DNA of 64,000 bases from Trichomonas vaginalis G3 (lineage: Eukaryota; Parabasalia; Trichomonadida; Trichomonadidae), in NCBI RefSeq assembly GCF_026262505.1, contig NC_067206.1:29465896-29529895 (forward strand). The letters run 5' to 3'. Numbering within the stretch: position 1 is the stretch's first letter; every line of letters begins with the position of its first letter. A model generated the notes under the pieces. That model had not been told where the DNA came from. It ran no database searches and saw only the letters and a list, made by a program, of their open reading frames with translations. Shown piece after piece: positions 20,545-29,407 of the stretch. The position numbers and the translations under genes are program-made.

Positions 20545-21337
20545 TCCAGATAAAAATGATAGTTTATATATATCCTATAATATGATATAAAATTCTTTTG
20601 CTATTTTCAATGCCAAATAAATTAAATTGGAGAAACAATTTTATTTAGATATTTTCACTGGCGTGAAAATCTAACAATTGTAATAACAGTATTGAAACTA
20701 TATCTATAAGTGATTTATTTTGAAAATCTTTTTCAAATTTTGAATCAACTAAAATCTTTGAATTCAATTTTTAAAATTAAACCGCTTTACCGAAATCATT
20801 GAAGCCGAATTTATAAAACAAACTAATTAAGAGTCAAGGTATTATCCATGTCATTAGGAAATTAGGGGAACATGAATACTTCAATCGAAACTATTAAAAA
20901 ACAATTGAAATTCTTGCAATTGTTGAACAAATAAATTATAGGAAATTTAATTGATGAATTTCAACGAATATATTCGAAATGCAGTGTAAGTTGATCGAAA
21001 TATTTTGTTTATTGGTTCCAAAAAAAATAATAAATAATTTTCAAAAGAACAAACCGATATATTTTATCATTTATTGATTGGCAATCTCCTCATAACAAAG
21101 ATATTGATATTTTTCAAAAAAAAATATAATTTCAAAATAAATCAATAATCTTGGAGCATTCGAATTGATACAGTATAATAGAATGATTTTTATTGTTTCT
21201 ATTTTCCCCAAAACTATAATAAAAAAATTGAAAAAAATTAAAAAAATCCATGAGGCGATAATAGTTACTATTAATTTTAATCAAATGGCAAACATTTTGA
21301 ATTTTGTATTAAAAAAAATGTATTTTGTCAAAAAGAA
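20545..21337. other. AT-rich spacer
   Basis: No gene or repeat recognised beyond simple A/T runs. Confidence 0.45.
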
Positions 21338-21799
21338 TTAGTGAACATTCAATAGTTGTGAAACATCCATCGGATTAATATTCCCAATCGCTACAAAATC
21401 AGAATCGTCAAATCCATCTTTTATCGAATCAGAATCTGATGATTTAGACAAATAGTTTACATGATTTTTGAAATATTTGAGGTGCGGATGAATAGTGTTC
21501 CAATTTTCAGCAAACCAGCAAAGCAATGCTTGTCTGTTCCGCTTTGCTAATCTATCAATTCGTAAATTTAAGTTTGATATGAGGTTGTTAGCTATTGAAA
21601 GTAAGGTTGAAGCGGTAAATCTTTGTTGGAAGTATCTTTCTAAATATACAGAGATATAATCTGGTAGGACTCCATTTGTTTGGATTCGTTTTTGGATTTT
21701 CTCATGATCACGCATGCTTTGAGCGGTATTTCTTTTTCGTTTATTTTGGGTACGAGTTGATACAATGATATGAACGACATTTGCTGACAGCTGGCTCAT
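21338..21799 (-). CDS. Small basic protein, unknown
   Basis: A 153-aa protein from the ATG at 21799 (the frame is open upstream without a better start). A basic stretch (RTQNKRKRNTAQSMRDHEKIQKR, shown here as the positions of about residues 15-38) precedes a mostly helical segment containing YISVYLERYFQQRF and ALLCWFAENWNTIHPHL. The tail is Ser/Asp-rich. The layout resembles a small nuclear, possibly DNA-binding, protein, but I cannot place it in a family. Confidence 0.55.
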   Translation of the reverse strand: MSQLSANVVHIIVSTRTQNKRKRNTAQSMRDHEKIQKRIQTNGVLPDYISVYLERYFQQRFTASTLLSIANNLISNLNLRIDRLAKRNRQALLCWFAENWNTIHPHLKYFKNHVNYLSKSSDSDSIKDGFDDSDFVAIGNINPMDVSQLLNVH

Positions 21800-22283
21800 C
21801 TTTATTGAATAATATTTTAACGATAAAATATTCAAAAAAATTGAGAAACATCTCAATATCAGAAGATTTTCCTTCAAAAAAATTATTTATGAAATATTGC
21901 ATTAGATTGATTATCTTGTGGAAGTGTAATCTATGGTAAAGATCTCCACAAAAGAAAATGGATGTTATCAGAAAATAAAATTATTACTCATTGAAAATAT
22001 TCATTTAAGCCCAAAAAATATTGGCGTGATATATCTTTAAAATAATGAGGAACTTATGTTTCAATCGATAAATTAATGAAGAAAAGTTTCAATTAAATTA
22101 ATTTATTTAATAACAATGATTAACGCATAAATTAAAGCACAATTAATCAAATTAAAAATTTGAATTGAGACACAATTTTATTTTGATATAGAAATTGATA
22201 AATACTCATAAAAATGATCTATCTTTGATTATTTAAACAAATAGTTTAATACAATAAAGGTAAAAAAAAAAAAAAAAAAAAAA
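21800..22283. other. AT-rich spacer ending in a 22-bp A-run
   Basis: No gene seen. The A-run at 22262-22283 directly abuts the Polinton B end (GGTATTGGGG), mirroring the T-run that follows Polinton A at 6499-6517. Confidence 0.5.
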
Positions 22284-22289
22284 GGTATT

Positions 22290-22320
22290 GGGGGTTCCAG
22301 GGCTGCGCCCCTCTACCCCC
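22290..22320 (+). repeat. Polinton B outer terminal hairpin
   Basis: GGGGG-TTCCAGGGC / GCCCCTCTACCCCC palindrome next to GGTATT and the A-run. It is a diverged copy of the hairpin at 22374-22406. Confidence 0.65.
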
Positions 22321-22373
22321 TTGAAGATGTTTAGTATGCAATGAAGTATAAAATGAGGTTTTTTTGGGTTGTG

Positions 22374-22406
22374 GGGGCTTCCAGGCACTTCGTGCCTTCT
22401 AGCCCC
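22374..22406 (+). repeat. Polinton B inner terminal hairpin
   Basis: GGGGCTTCCAGGCAC-TTC-GTGCCTTCTAGCCCC. It is almost identical to the reverse complement of 6461-6492. Two such hairpins 85 bp apart suggest either a duplicated end or nested insertion of an end. Confidence 0.7.
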
Positions 22407-22492
22407 TAAAATTTTTTGAAAGTCGTTGCTGTTGACTTGTTTGTAGAGGACTCAAAATAGTAGAACTATGTCCGGACAAGTAAGGGTCTATC

Positions 22493-22528
22493 GTCACCAG
22501 GTCACCAGGTCACCAGGTAACCAGGTCA
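22493..22528 (+). repeat. Four 8-bp tandem repeats
   Basis: Four units of GTCACCAG (one reads GTAACCAG) followed by GTCA, directly after GGTCTATC. The GGTCTATCGTCA block recurs without expansion at about 30009 in C, so the expansion is local to the B end. Confidence 0.7.
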
Positions 22529-22701
22529 AATGAACTTCTCTGAAAAAGTGTGACAACATGACATTTTGACAACAGTCCAGGAAGTCTTAACAAGATAGGA
22601 TGGTTATTTTACAAAACTGACAAGACCTTAACCGAGTAGTTTTCATGTTTTGTCACTTTTCTGTAGCTTTTCAGGGAAAAAACATTTTTATTGTATATAA
22701 A

Positions 22702-23529
22702 ATGAATTTTACAAAACCACCGTTACCCTTCTTTGGAAATAAGAGTAGATGTAAAGATATTCTATTGAGAGAACTTAAGAAACTACCGAATGGTCTAACA
22801 TTTGTAGATTTGTTCGGTGGAAGTTTCTATATATCTCATCTGTGCCATACCGTATTCCCAGATGCAAAGATTATATGCAATGACTTCGACAACTATATGA
22901 ACCGTCTCAAACATATACCAGACACAAACAAAATATTGAGTGAGTTGAAAGAAAAGATACCTATAGGTAAGATGGAAAGTATACCATTAGATAAGAAAAA
23001 TACTGTCAGAGAGGTTTTGGAAAAAGCAGAGTATATTGACTGGGATAGTATATCTTCTAGACTATTGTATAGTGGTTCTATAAGAGTTCATGACATTGAA
23101 ACACTTATGTCAAACGTTTTATATCTTAACTATACAAAGGTTTTCAAAGAGAACATAGAAAAATATACTGAGGGTATAGAGTTTGTGAGATGTCATTGGA
23201 CAGAGTTGTATGAAAAATACAAAGACAAGGAAAATGTTTTCTTTATAGTAGACCCGCCGTTCTATAACACATATGATTTTCAATACCAAGTAGACTGGAC
23301 TTTGAGAGACTCTTTAGAAACTTTAGACGTTTTACATAACCATCCATGCTTTTACTTTACATCCGATAAAAGTGGTTTGGAAAGTGTTATGAGATGGTTA
23401 GAGGACATACATGACTATGATTTTAGATACGATAAGATAGAATATGAGAGAGGTCCTATAAACCGGAAAAAGTGTCACAACAAAGAAATTTTATTGGTAA
23501 GTAAATGTGGTTTGAAATCGGATTGTTAG
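22702..23529 (+). CDS. D12-class adenine-N6 DNA methyltransferase (Polinton-borne)
   Basis: A 275-aa protein from the ATG at 22702, about 92-95% identical by eye to the A and C copies. Motifs: PPLPFFGNKSRCKD, FVDLFGGSF, DPPFYNT. The C-terminus differs slightly from the other copies. First gene inside the element, read inward. The 3' end overlaps the 43-aa frame. Confidence 0.88.
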   Translation: MNFTKPPLPFFGNKSRCKDILLRELKKLPNGLTFVDLFGGSFYISHLCHTVFPDAKIICNDFDNYMNRLKHIPDTNKILSELKEKIPIGKMESIPLDKKNTVREVLEKAEYIDWDSISSRLLYSGSIRVHDIETLMSNVLYLNYTKVFKENIEKYTEGIEFVRCHWTELYEKYKDKENVFFIVDPPFYNTYDFQYQVDWTLRDSLETLDVLHNHPCFYFTSDKSGLESVMRWLEDIHDYDFRYDKIEYERGPINRKKCHNKEILLVSKCGLKSDC

Positions 23530-23636
23530 TTTTAGGTTTTTTCCATTGTGTCATTTACTTATTTGACGTGGCAGAAAGATATAGAGAATATGAAGATGAA
23601 CCACTGCCAGCAAATGTTCAGCATATGTACTCGTAA
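23505..23636 (+). CDS. 43-aa single-membrane-span microprotein
   Basis: Same frame as 5331-5462 and 53250-53381: MWFEIGLLVLGFFHCVIYLF, a charged tail, ending HMYS. It overlaps the methyltransferase gene by 25 bp in another frame. Conserved length in three copies supports coding. Confidence 0.65.
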   Translation: MWFEIGLLVLGFFHCVIYLFDVAERYREYEDEPLPANVQHMYS

Positions 23637-23660
23637 GAGATATTTTTATCTAATATTAAA

Positions 23661-24023
23661 ATGGACGCACAGAACTTAGCGAATGCACAGCAACCTGGAC
23701 AACCAAACCCAGAGAATATTCCAAATGAAGTTAGAATACAAACTGCAATGGCAAACTATGGTCAAGTGCCAACAGATGTACAAATGCAAACTGCCATGTC
23801 AAATGACGCTGCGTTAGGCTTACCACCATGGTATGCAAATATGAGATGGAAAGAGTTTTATACAAACCCTGAAGTGGGATATAAACAACTCTATGCAGAT
23901 GACGCGAACACAGGAGTTGACCCAGAGTATGTTTTCTACCAGAGGAGAAATAGAATGTATGAGCTCCAGTTAAAGAATGCAATGGAACTCAGAAGGAAAC
24001 GTAAGAGACTAGGCGGACATTAG
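23661..24023 (+). CDS. Polinton 120-aa protein with basic C-terminus
   Basis: Intact and nearly identical to 4945-5307. The start follows TTTTTATCTAATATTAAA. It lies 24 bp after the microprotein stop and 18 bp before the GW-rich gene, in a compact same-strand run of four genes. Confidence 0.72.
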   Translation: MDAQNLANAQQPGQPNPENIPNEVRIQTAMANYGQVPTDVQMQTAMSNDAALGLPPWYANMRWKEFYTNPEVGYKQLYADDANTGVDPEYVFYQRRNRMYELQLKNAMELRRKRKRLGGH

Positions 24024-24041
24024 ATTTTTACATATAGTAAA

Positions 24042-24305
24042 ATGGGTTTCTTTGGAAGAATAGGAAACTTCTTTCGAAATGTTGGAAGAGGTATATGGAA
24101 TGGAATAAAATCTGTCGGAAGAGGAATTTGGAACGGAGTCAAAAATATTGGTAAAAGAGTAGGTCAGTTCGTTGGTATTATACCTAAAGACCCTGAACCA
24201 GAAGAACAAGCTCCTGTTATACAACAGCCTGAACCTGCACCACAGTCAAGTTGGCAACCAAATCCAACACCTCAAGTATTAAAATTATATTTTACCGTTC
24301 GATAG
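24042..24305 (+). CDS. Polinton GW-rich amphipathic small protein
   Basis: An 87-codon frame. Residues 1-50 are three GxxF/GxW amphipathic stretches (FGRIGNFFRNVGRGIW, WNGIKSVGRGIWNGVKNIG) with Arg/Lys on one face; residues 55-80 are Pro/Glu/Gln-rich. The composition recalls membrane-active minor virion proteins such as adenovirus protein VI, by analogy only. The 3' end runs into the convergent fibre-neighbour gene. Confidence 0.6.
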   Translation: MGFFGRIGNFFRNVGRGIWNGIKSVGRGIWNGVKNIGKRVGQFVGIIPKDPEPEEQAPVIQQPEPAPQSSWQPNPTPQVLKLYFTVR

Positions 24306-25133
24306 TAGTTGTATATGAGACTAAGTTCTAAGTAAAACGCATGGTATAATGGAACTATTCTCTTTCTTCCATCTGTTGTAAACCATACTTGAAAGTCTGA
24401 AATACTTCCACTTGGTGGTTCATATAGCTTTGTAGGTTTTTCGTAAAAGTTATTTGCCAAGCATAAAAAAGAGTTTTGTGCACCAGAAAATGAAGCATGA
24501 ACGATAATAGCATCTGAGTCAAAACATTTTATATGTTCCATTAGGGTTTTCGACTTCATAAAAGTTCGGGTGTACTGGATATTCTGCAGGCTGATTTAAC
24601 ATCCTCAAAAATCTATACCATGCCAAGTTGTTATATTTTGTAGAAATATAAACGTCTTCTCCAAGGTCTTCTATTCTATCATCGATTTTAACAGTTGCAT
24701 TTTTCCTGTCATAAACAATATCGAGATGGTACTCTCCTTCGTCAATGTTAAACTGGTTTGCATATTCGAGATAGATATCGTTTATTTTTTCTTGAAAAGC
24801 TTGAAGAGTTGTTTCTAAGTTTACAAGCAAATTCACTTGTAAAAGTTTTCCCTGTTCAAATTTCTCATACGTACGTTTTTCTTTGTTATAGTATCGAACT
24901 TCAAAAGCGACCGTAAATGGGAAACCATGTATGGCTTCTGAAATGAATTTCATTCTACGAAAGCCAATAGCTTTTGTGACGGATGGGTCTCTTAACCATC
25001 TCAATGGGTAGTCAAAACGATAGCCTTCATGCTTTACGGTCTCTGTCTCAAACTTTTGACCGACATTCGTAAAAAGTTCATCTAATGGTTTAGTTGTAGC
25101 AACTCTTGAATTTTCTTTTTCTATTGGAAGCAT
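24272..25133 (-). pseudogene. Polinton fibre-neighbour protein, copy
   Basis: MLPIEKE family, about 285 residues, divergent from the fibre with an 18-bp spacer. All conserved blocks are present (RFDYPLRWLRDPSV, HASFSGAQNSFLCLAN, DFQVWFTTDGRKR). Broken, few breaks. Confidence 0.7.
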
Positions 25134-25151
25134 TTTTTATCTAGAATAAAA
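25134..25151. promoter_or_regulatory. 18-bp divergent spacer, fibre / fibre-neighbour gene
   Basis: TTTTTATCTAGAATAAAA separates the two ATGs; the copies at 3815-3832 and 50629-50646 have the same length. Strongly symmetric A/T composition around a CTAG core. Confidence 0.55.
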
Positions 25152-26306
25152 ATGTCGAAAGAAACAGCGTCTATGAGAGAAATACAACACAACCGACAAC
25201 TCATTGTACAAGCTCTAAATAAGAACACAACAAACTTTTCAAACTATTCTAAGATATCTGAGTCATTGAAAGAAGGAAACTTAAAACTGACGATAAACCC
25301 AATGACAGACGAGTTTCTGTTTCAAGACAGTAAGAACCATACTGTTTGTATAAATCCAACAAAAAGAACTTTAAACGAGAAACCTATAGATGAACTTCTT
25401 TTGAAGGCAGATATTGACAACAAAGCTGACAAAGAGTATGTTGACGATGAGTTAGCATATCTGGCTAGTGGGTTAGTGAAGAAGGCAGATAAGGAATATG
25501 TGGATGAAAAAGATGAAAAAATTAAAGAAAGGGTTGAATGGTATAATGAACGGACAACAAAGATTTTAGAAGGTAAAGCCAATACAGGGTGGGTTTCAGG
25601 ATGTTTAGACCTTAAAGCTGACAAAACATATGTTAACGATGAGTTAAAGAAGAAAGCAGACTCGACATGGATAGCTGGATATGTAGATGCAACAAAAAAG
25701 TATATTTTCGCATGGACAGAAGGAACATACTCACAAAAATATCATAGACATAGCATCTCTGACGTAAATGAACTTGAAGAAAAGTTATATACAAAAGCAG
25801 ACAAAACATATGTTAACGATGAGTTAAATAAAAAAGCTGACAAAACAGAGCTTCAAACATTAAAGACAGAAATACTTCAAACACTATATCCTATAGGTTC
25901 TATTTACACGTCAATGAACTCTACCAGACCAGAAACAGTACTTGGTTTTGGAACTTGGACTCAAATAGTCGACAGGTTTTTGTATTGTGCAAACTCTTCA
26001 AAGGAAACAGGTGGAAGTAAAACGATTTCAGGTGAAAACTTACCTGCGCACAGTCACTACATAAATTTAAGTACATCTGAAGCAGGTTTGCATAGTCATA
26101 GATTTTGGGATTGGTCAGGAATGACAAAAGGTAAAGGATATGATGTTAAAGAGGACGTTAAGTTTGCTATAAATTGTTACTGGAGTAACACTGAGGTAGG
26201 AGGAAACCATACACATCGCGTTTCAGGGTATACGCAAACAACGGGACAAAGTAAAGACTACATGCCACCTTACATGACAGTTTACGCATGGTATAGAAAT
26301 GCTTAG
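25152..26306 (+). CDS. Phage-type tail fibre / receptor-binding protein of Polinton
   Basis: A 384-aa protein. Residues 1-80 form a conserved N-terminal attachment-type region shared with C. Residues 80-245 form a shaft of KADKEYVDDEL/KADKTYVNDEL heptad repeats typical of trimeric phage fibres. Residues 250-384 form a collar/tip domain (PIGSIYTSMN, GFGTWTQIVDRFLY, TGGSKTISGENLPAHSH, NHTHRVSGYTQTTG, PPYMTVYAWYR), closely resembling the phage tail collar and gp12-like C-terminal pattern with HxH metal sites. Expected at the capsid surface for host attachment. It overlaps the convergent integrase gene by 4 bp at the 3' end. The shaft is shorter than in C. Confidence 0.8.
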   Translation: MSKETASMREIQHNRQLIVQALNKNTTNFSNYSKISESLKEGNLKLTINPMTDEFLFQDSKNHTVCINPTKRTLNEKPIDELLLKADIDNKADKEYVDDELAYLASGLVKKADKEYVDEKDEKIKERVEWYNERTTKILEGKANTGWVSGCLDLKADKTYVNDELKKKADSTWIAGYVDATKKYIFAWTEGTYSQKYHRHSISDVNELEEKLYTKADKTYVNDELNKKADKTELQTLKTEILQTLYPIGSIYTSMNSTRPETVLGFGTWTQIVDRFLYCANSSKETGGSKTISGENLPAHSHYINLSTSEAGLHSHRFWDWSGMTKGKGYDVKEDVKFAINCYWSNTEVGGNHTHRVSGYTQTTGQSKDYMPPYMTVYAWYRNA

Positions 26307-27262
26307 TCGTCATTTTCAACTTCTTTAGCATATTCGTCAGGAGTTGTCTTATATTTGTTAGGAACTGTCTTTGAAAGTATACCACCTTGAACCTTAACAA
26401 GTTTGAAACGAGGTCTGACAATAGTCGTTTTATCTTCTGCTTGCAGTCTGTACATTTTGCCATGTTTGCCTAAAACTTCATAATATTCTCTTGTATACTT
26501 TCTTCTATTTTTACGAACACGAATGCGAGTACCTGTCGAGTTCCCATTGTTGTCATAGTCAATAGTATTTTCATATGGGTCGCGTTTAGGTATTTCTATT
26601 TTTACTTTGTCACCTTTCTTAAGTTTGAAGCCTGGCATTCTTTCTTGTCTATCCCTCTTAACTAAACTATTAAATATATAGTCTTTCTCTAAGTCGGGGT
26701 TGTTTTTCATTTCTTCGGGGGAGTGGTTTCCCAAACCTTTTTGTTTACGGTTATTGTAAATATTTAAAACTTGTCTCATCTTTGCCATGGAGAAGTGTCT
26801 ATACTTGTCGTCATATGACATTTCATTTGCTTCACCACCTTGTGGTTGATTTAAGTCTCTTAAGATTTTTATACAACTGTCAATGACACCAAGAGCAGAA
26901 TGGTTTTGGTCGACAATGAAATATTGGTTTACATTTTTTGAACGCAGATAGTTTTTAATATCGTCTGATTTGAAAGAACTTTCACAGTCAGATGTCAGTT
27001 TTGTTGGATGGTATTTGTCAACGAATATTGTCAAAGCAGTTTTCACATCTAAAATATTTTTGGACCATAATGGTATGGCTTCACAGTATCTTGTGTTTTG
27101 ACCGACAAATATTAGCCAGTATGGAGGTCCATCTTCTCTATACCTCGGAATGTTTTCCAAGATATCCATAAACCAAGCATTTGGTGTTGAACTAAAGATT
27201 TTTACCATGAGTGCTTTCTTTGTTGCCTTAGAAACATACGGGTCCTTGTTTGAATTCGTCAT
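26303..27262 (-). CDS. Polinton integrase (rve/DDE type)
   Basis: A 319-aa protein, about 97% identical by eye to the C copy. The catalytic core covers residues about 25-190 (AWFMDIL, LTSDCESSFKSDD, and the helix after NHSALGVID). The C-terminal part, residues 215-319, is basic with an SH3-like strand pattern (KKGDKVKIEI, YYEVLGKHGKMYRLQ). It inserts element DNA into host DNA. Divergent from the MGLFG gene by 16 bp. Confidence 0.88.
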   Translation of the reverse strand: MTNSNKDPYVSKATKKALMVKIFSSTPNAWFMDILENIPRYREDGPPYWLIFVGQNTRYCEAIPLWSKNILDVKTALTIFVDKYHPTKLTSDCESSFKSDDIKNYLRSKNVNQYFIVDQNHSALGVIDSCIKILRDLNQPQGGEANEMSYDDKYRHFSMAKMRQVLNIYNNRKQKGLGNHSPEEMKNNPDLEKDYIFNSLVKRDRQERMPGFKLKKGDKVKIEIPKRDPYENTIDYDNNGNSTGTRIRVRKNRRKYTREYYEVLGKHGKMYRLQAEDKTTIVRPRFKLVKVQGGILSKTVPNKYKTTPDEYAKEVENDD

Positions 27263-27278
27263 TTTTAACCCATAAGAA
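27263..27278. promoter_or_regulatory. 16-bp divergent spacer, integrase / MGLFG gene
   Basis: TTTTAACCCATAAGAA lies between the two start codons. Counterpart of 1051-1067 and 47919-47935. Confidence 0.5.
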
Positions 27279-27680
27279 ATGGGTTTATTTGGCGCATTAG
27301 CAGGAGTCGCATCTAGATTTTTACCCGCAGTGGGAACACTAGCCAGAGGTGCATTTGGAATTGGAAGGAAGATTTTGAGTACATTAGGTATACTGAAAGA
27401 GAAAGCACAACCTATTATACAAACCGTACAGAAAGGTTGGGAGGTAGCACGAGATGCAGCAAATCTTATTCCAAATCCTGAAACAAGAGGAAAAGTTCAA
27501 GGATGGATGGACAATGTAGGAAGACAAGCAGGAAACTACTATAACAAAGCAAATGACTACTATAACCAAGCAGGACACTACATGGACCAAGGTGAAAGAT
27601 TCTTTAACAGAGGATATAACCATGCACAACAGTGGGTAAACAACAACCAACCTCAACCGCCTCAAACGTGGGGAATGTAA
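27279..27680 (+). CDS. Polinton small amphipathic MGLFG protein
   Basis: A 133-aa protein. Residues 1-45 are an Ala/Gly/Leu/Val-rich amphipathic region (MGLFGALAGVASRFLPAVG). Residues 60-133 are rich in Asn, Gln and Tyr, with a repeated YYNKAN/YYNQAG pattern. No known domain. The N-terminus could insert in membranes, which would suit a virion protein used in entry; this is inference. Confidence 0.65.
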   Translation: MGLFGALAGVASRFLPAVGTLARGAFGIGRKILSTLGILKEKAQPIIQTVQKGWEVARDAANLIPNPETRGKVQGWMDNVGRQAGNYYNKANDYYNQAGHYMDQGERFFNRGYNHAQQWVNNNQPQPPQTWGM

Positions 27681-27701
27681 ATTTTTTACTGAGATGAAAT
27701 G
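27681..27701 (+). promoter_or_regulatory. Start-proximal motif TTTTTTACTGAGATGAA
   Basis: An identical A/T-rich block precedes the ATGs at 27702 and 27873, and its complements precede the starts at 47497 and 47313. Many other genes of the element have a related T-run plus TATCT/TATTC box within 25 bp of the ATG, so this is likely a family-specific start region. Confidence 0.5.
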
Positions 27702-27853
27702 AACAATACAGCATTGAGACAAATGGGCTCAAGATGGATTTGTCGGCTTCCAGCAGTTACACACCACGTGTTTGTCAAGTTCTTCCTATACCTCAGGAAG
27801 TTTTAGACCGACTTAAAAAACCTAAACAACCAGTTGAAAACAAACCAAACTAA
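27702..27853 (+). pseudogene. Copy of the small RWICRLPA protein
   Basis: The N-terminal block MNNTALRQMGSRWICRLPA matches the 54-codon frame of C. The central part differs from C and matches A. An overlapping 39-codon frame from 27734 is also open. Confidence 0.4.
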
Positions 27854-27872
27854 AATTTTTTACTGAGATGAA

Positions 27873-28457
27873 ATGACCGAAGAAGTTGAAACGGTAGATT
27901 TGACACCACAAACAAAAAGTTCAGAACCATTGTCAAAACCTGTCAAAGAACTTACAGATGAAGAGAAAAATTCAATAATAGAAAGTGTGAGGTCTGGAAA
28001 TACAAACCCTAACTACAAAGTCACTTTTCATAAAAATGGAACGGCAAGTATCTCAAAAAAGAAACAGACTCTCACAAATAAAATATTGAAGTCTGAAGGA
28101 GTTTATGAGACAACAGATGGGAAAGTTTACTTCACTGACCAACAGTTCATTATAGAACATCTCATTGACTTAGAGTCGAAATATTCTAAACTTTACAACA
28201 AACACAAAAAATTGAAAGGAAAACAGAAACAGATGGCATATGATATTTATGAAGATACTAACGACACAACTGTTCCAGCAAGTGAGGTAAAGTCAGATGA
28301 ACCGAAAAGTGACGAAAAACCAATAGAAGAAGATAAACCAAAAACTGAAGATAAACCAAAACCAAAGGTTAGTCTGGAGACTAAACCAAGTCAACCTTCA
28401 TTAGCTGATATGGGTTGGCGTCAAAGACTTTTGGCAGCCGGTGGTTACGTAAAGTAA
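27873..28457 (+). CDS. Polinton 194-aa acidic protein
   Basis: Intact 194-codon frame. Residues 1-110 are charged and partly coiled coil (EHLIDLESKYSKLYNKHKKLK). Residues 125-170 are Pro/Glu/Lys-rich (KPIEEDKPKTEDKPKPK). A conserved C-terminal tail MGWRQRLLAAGGYVK follows. It lies just upstream of PolB in all copies. Possibly a terminal-protein-type or virion core protein, but no motif proves this. Confidence 0.65.
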   Translation: MTEEVETVDLTPQTKSSEPLSKPVKELTDEEKNSIIESVRSGNTNPNYKVTFHKNGTASISKKKQTLTNKILKSEGVYETTDGKVYFTDQQFIIEHLIDLESKYSKLYNKHKKLKGKQKQMAYDIYEDTNDTTVPASEVKSDEPKSDEKPIEEDKPKTEDKPKPKVSLETKPSQPSLADMGWRQRLLAAGGYVK

Positions 28458-28484
28458 AAAAACATTTTTTTATTTTTATAGAAA

Positions 28485-29407
28485 TGCCCCCGTATAGAAT
28501 AGATAGAAAATCTGCTAGAATAAAAGCAGAGTTAGAAAGATATGGTTGGAAAGTTTCAAAGAAGTTTAAATATAGGAAGGGAAGACCCATAAAAGTCTAT
28601 GACAAACTGGCTGATCTGACCTATGAGATGGACTTAGAAACAGCGCGCGCCAACTATCCAAACAGACTTGAGAGGTTAGAAGAAGAGCGTCTTATGGATA
28701 TACCTTTCAATGTTAGTGAGCCTCAAGTTGAAGGACACGACGGCTTTGCCAGATTTTACTGGAAACATGACGAACAATTGCATCCTTTGAGGAGGAAAAA
28801 AGGAAAAGGTGAAGACGCACATGCTCCCATGGAAAGAACAAGATATGCATATGAGAAGTATCGCGAGGTTCGAAGTAAAATTGGTTCTGGTCGAACCTTT
28901 ACAGTAAACTTTGACGATGGAAAGAACAAAGAAGGCTTCATGGGAGTACTTGCTGCCATACAAGACGGAAATAAGAAAGGATACAATCTCAGACTAACAG
29001 TAACAGATTTAGATGGTCATATATACTACTCACATGGCAATGAACAAACAGCTGCAATGCTTCTTGACGCTTTCAAGACTACAAAGAGAGAACAAATGGT
29101 TGACTCCGACTCAGATATTTTGAATGCAATTGAAGGAATTGCAAGCGTGAAGTTCGAATGGTATCAACCCAACCCTCAAGCAGTCAGACAACATGCTGGA
29201 TACTTCCCGTTCATAAACAAGTCTGACAGTGACCTGACAAGGTATGGAATTTACAATTCAATTGAAAAAATTGTCAATGAACCTTGTATTCTTACATGTC
29301 TCAGGAACTCTGCTCTTGTTACAGATGAGAAGATGAAGTATCTTGAGTCATGTCTGAAGACGAGGTACATTCTCAGAAGTCAATTGACAAAGATTGCACA
29401 AATCTAG
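28485..29407 (+). pseudogene. Protein-primed-type DNA polymerase B, N-terminal part
   Basis: Matches the first third of the polymerase at 44543-46694 (MPPYRIDRKSARIKAEL, GRTFTVNFDDGKNKEGF, GYFPFINKSDSDLTRYGIYN). It ends close to the assembly gap, so the catalytic palm part of B is not available here. Confidence 0.75.

Noticed and set aside
21338-21799. Trichomonad initiator-binding (IBP39-type) protein
   Set aside because: Size and basic region prompted the idea, but the sequence pattern of the initiator-binding domain is not seen.
22493-22528. Short direct repeats as a possible CRISPR array
   Set aside because: The 8-bp units are contiguous without spacers, in a eukaryotic mobile-element end; a simple tandem repeat.
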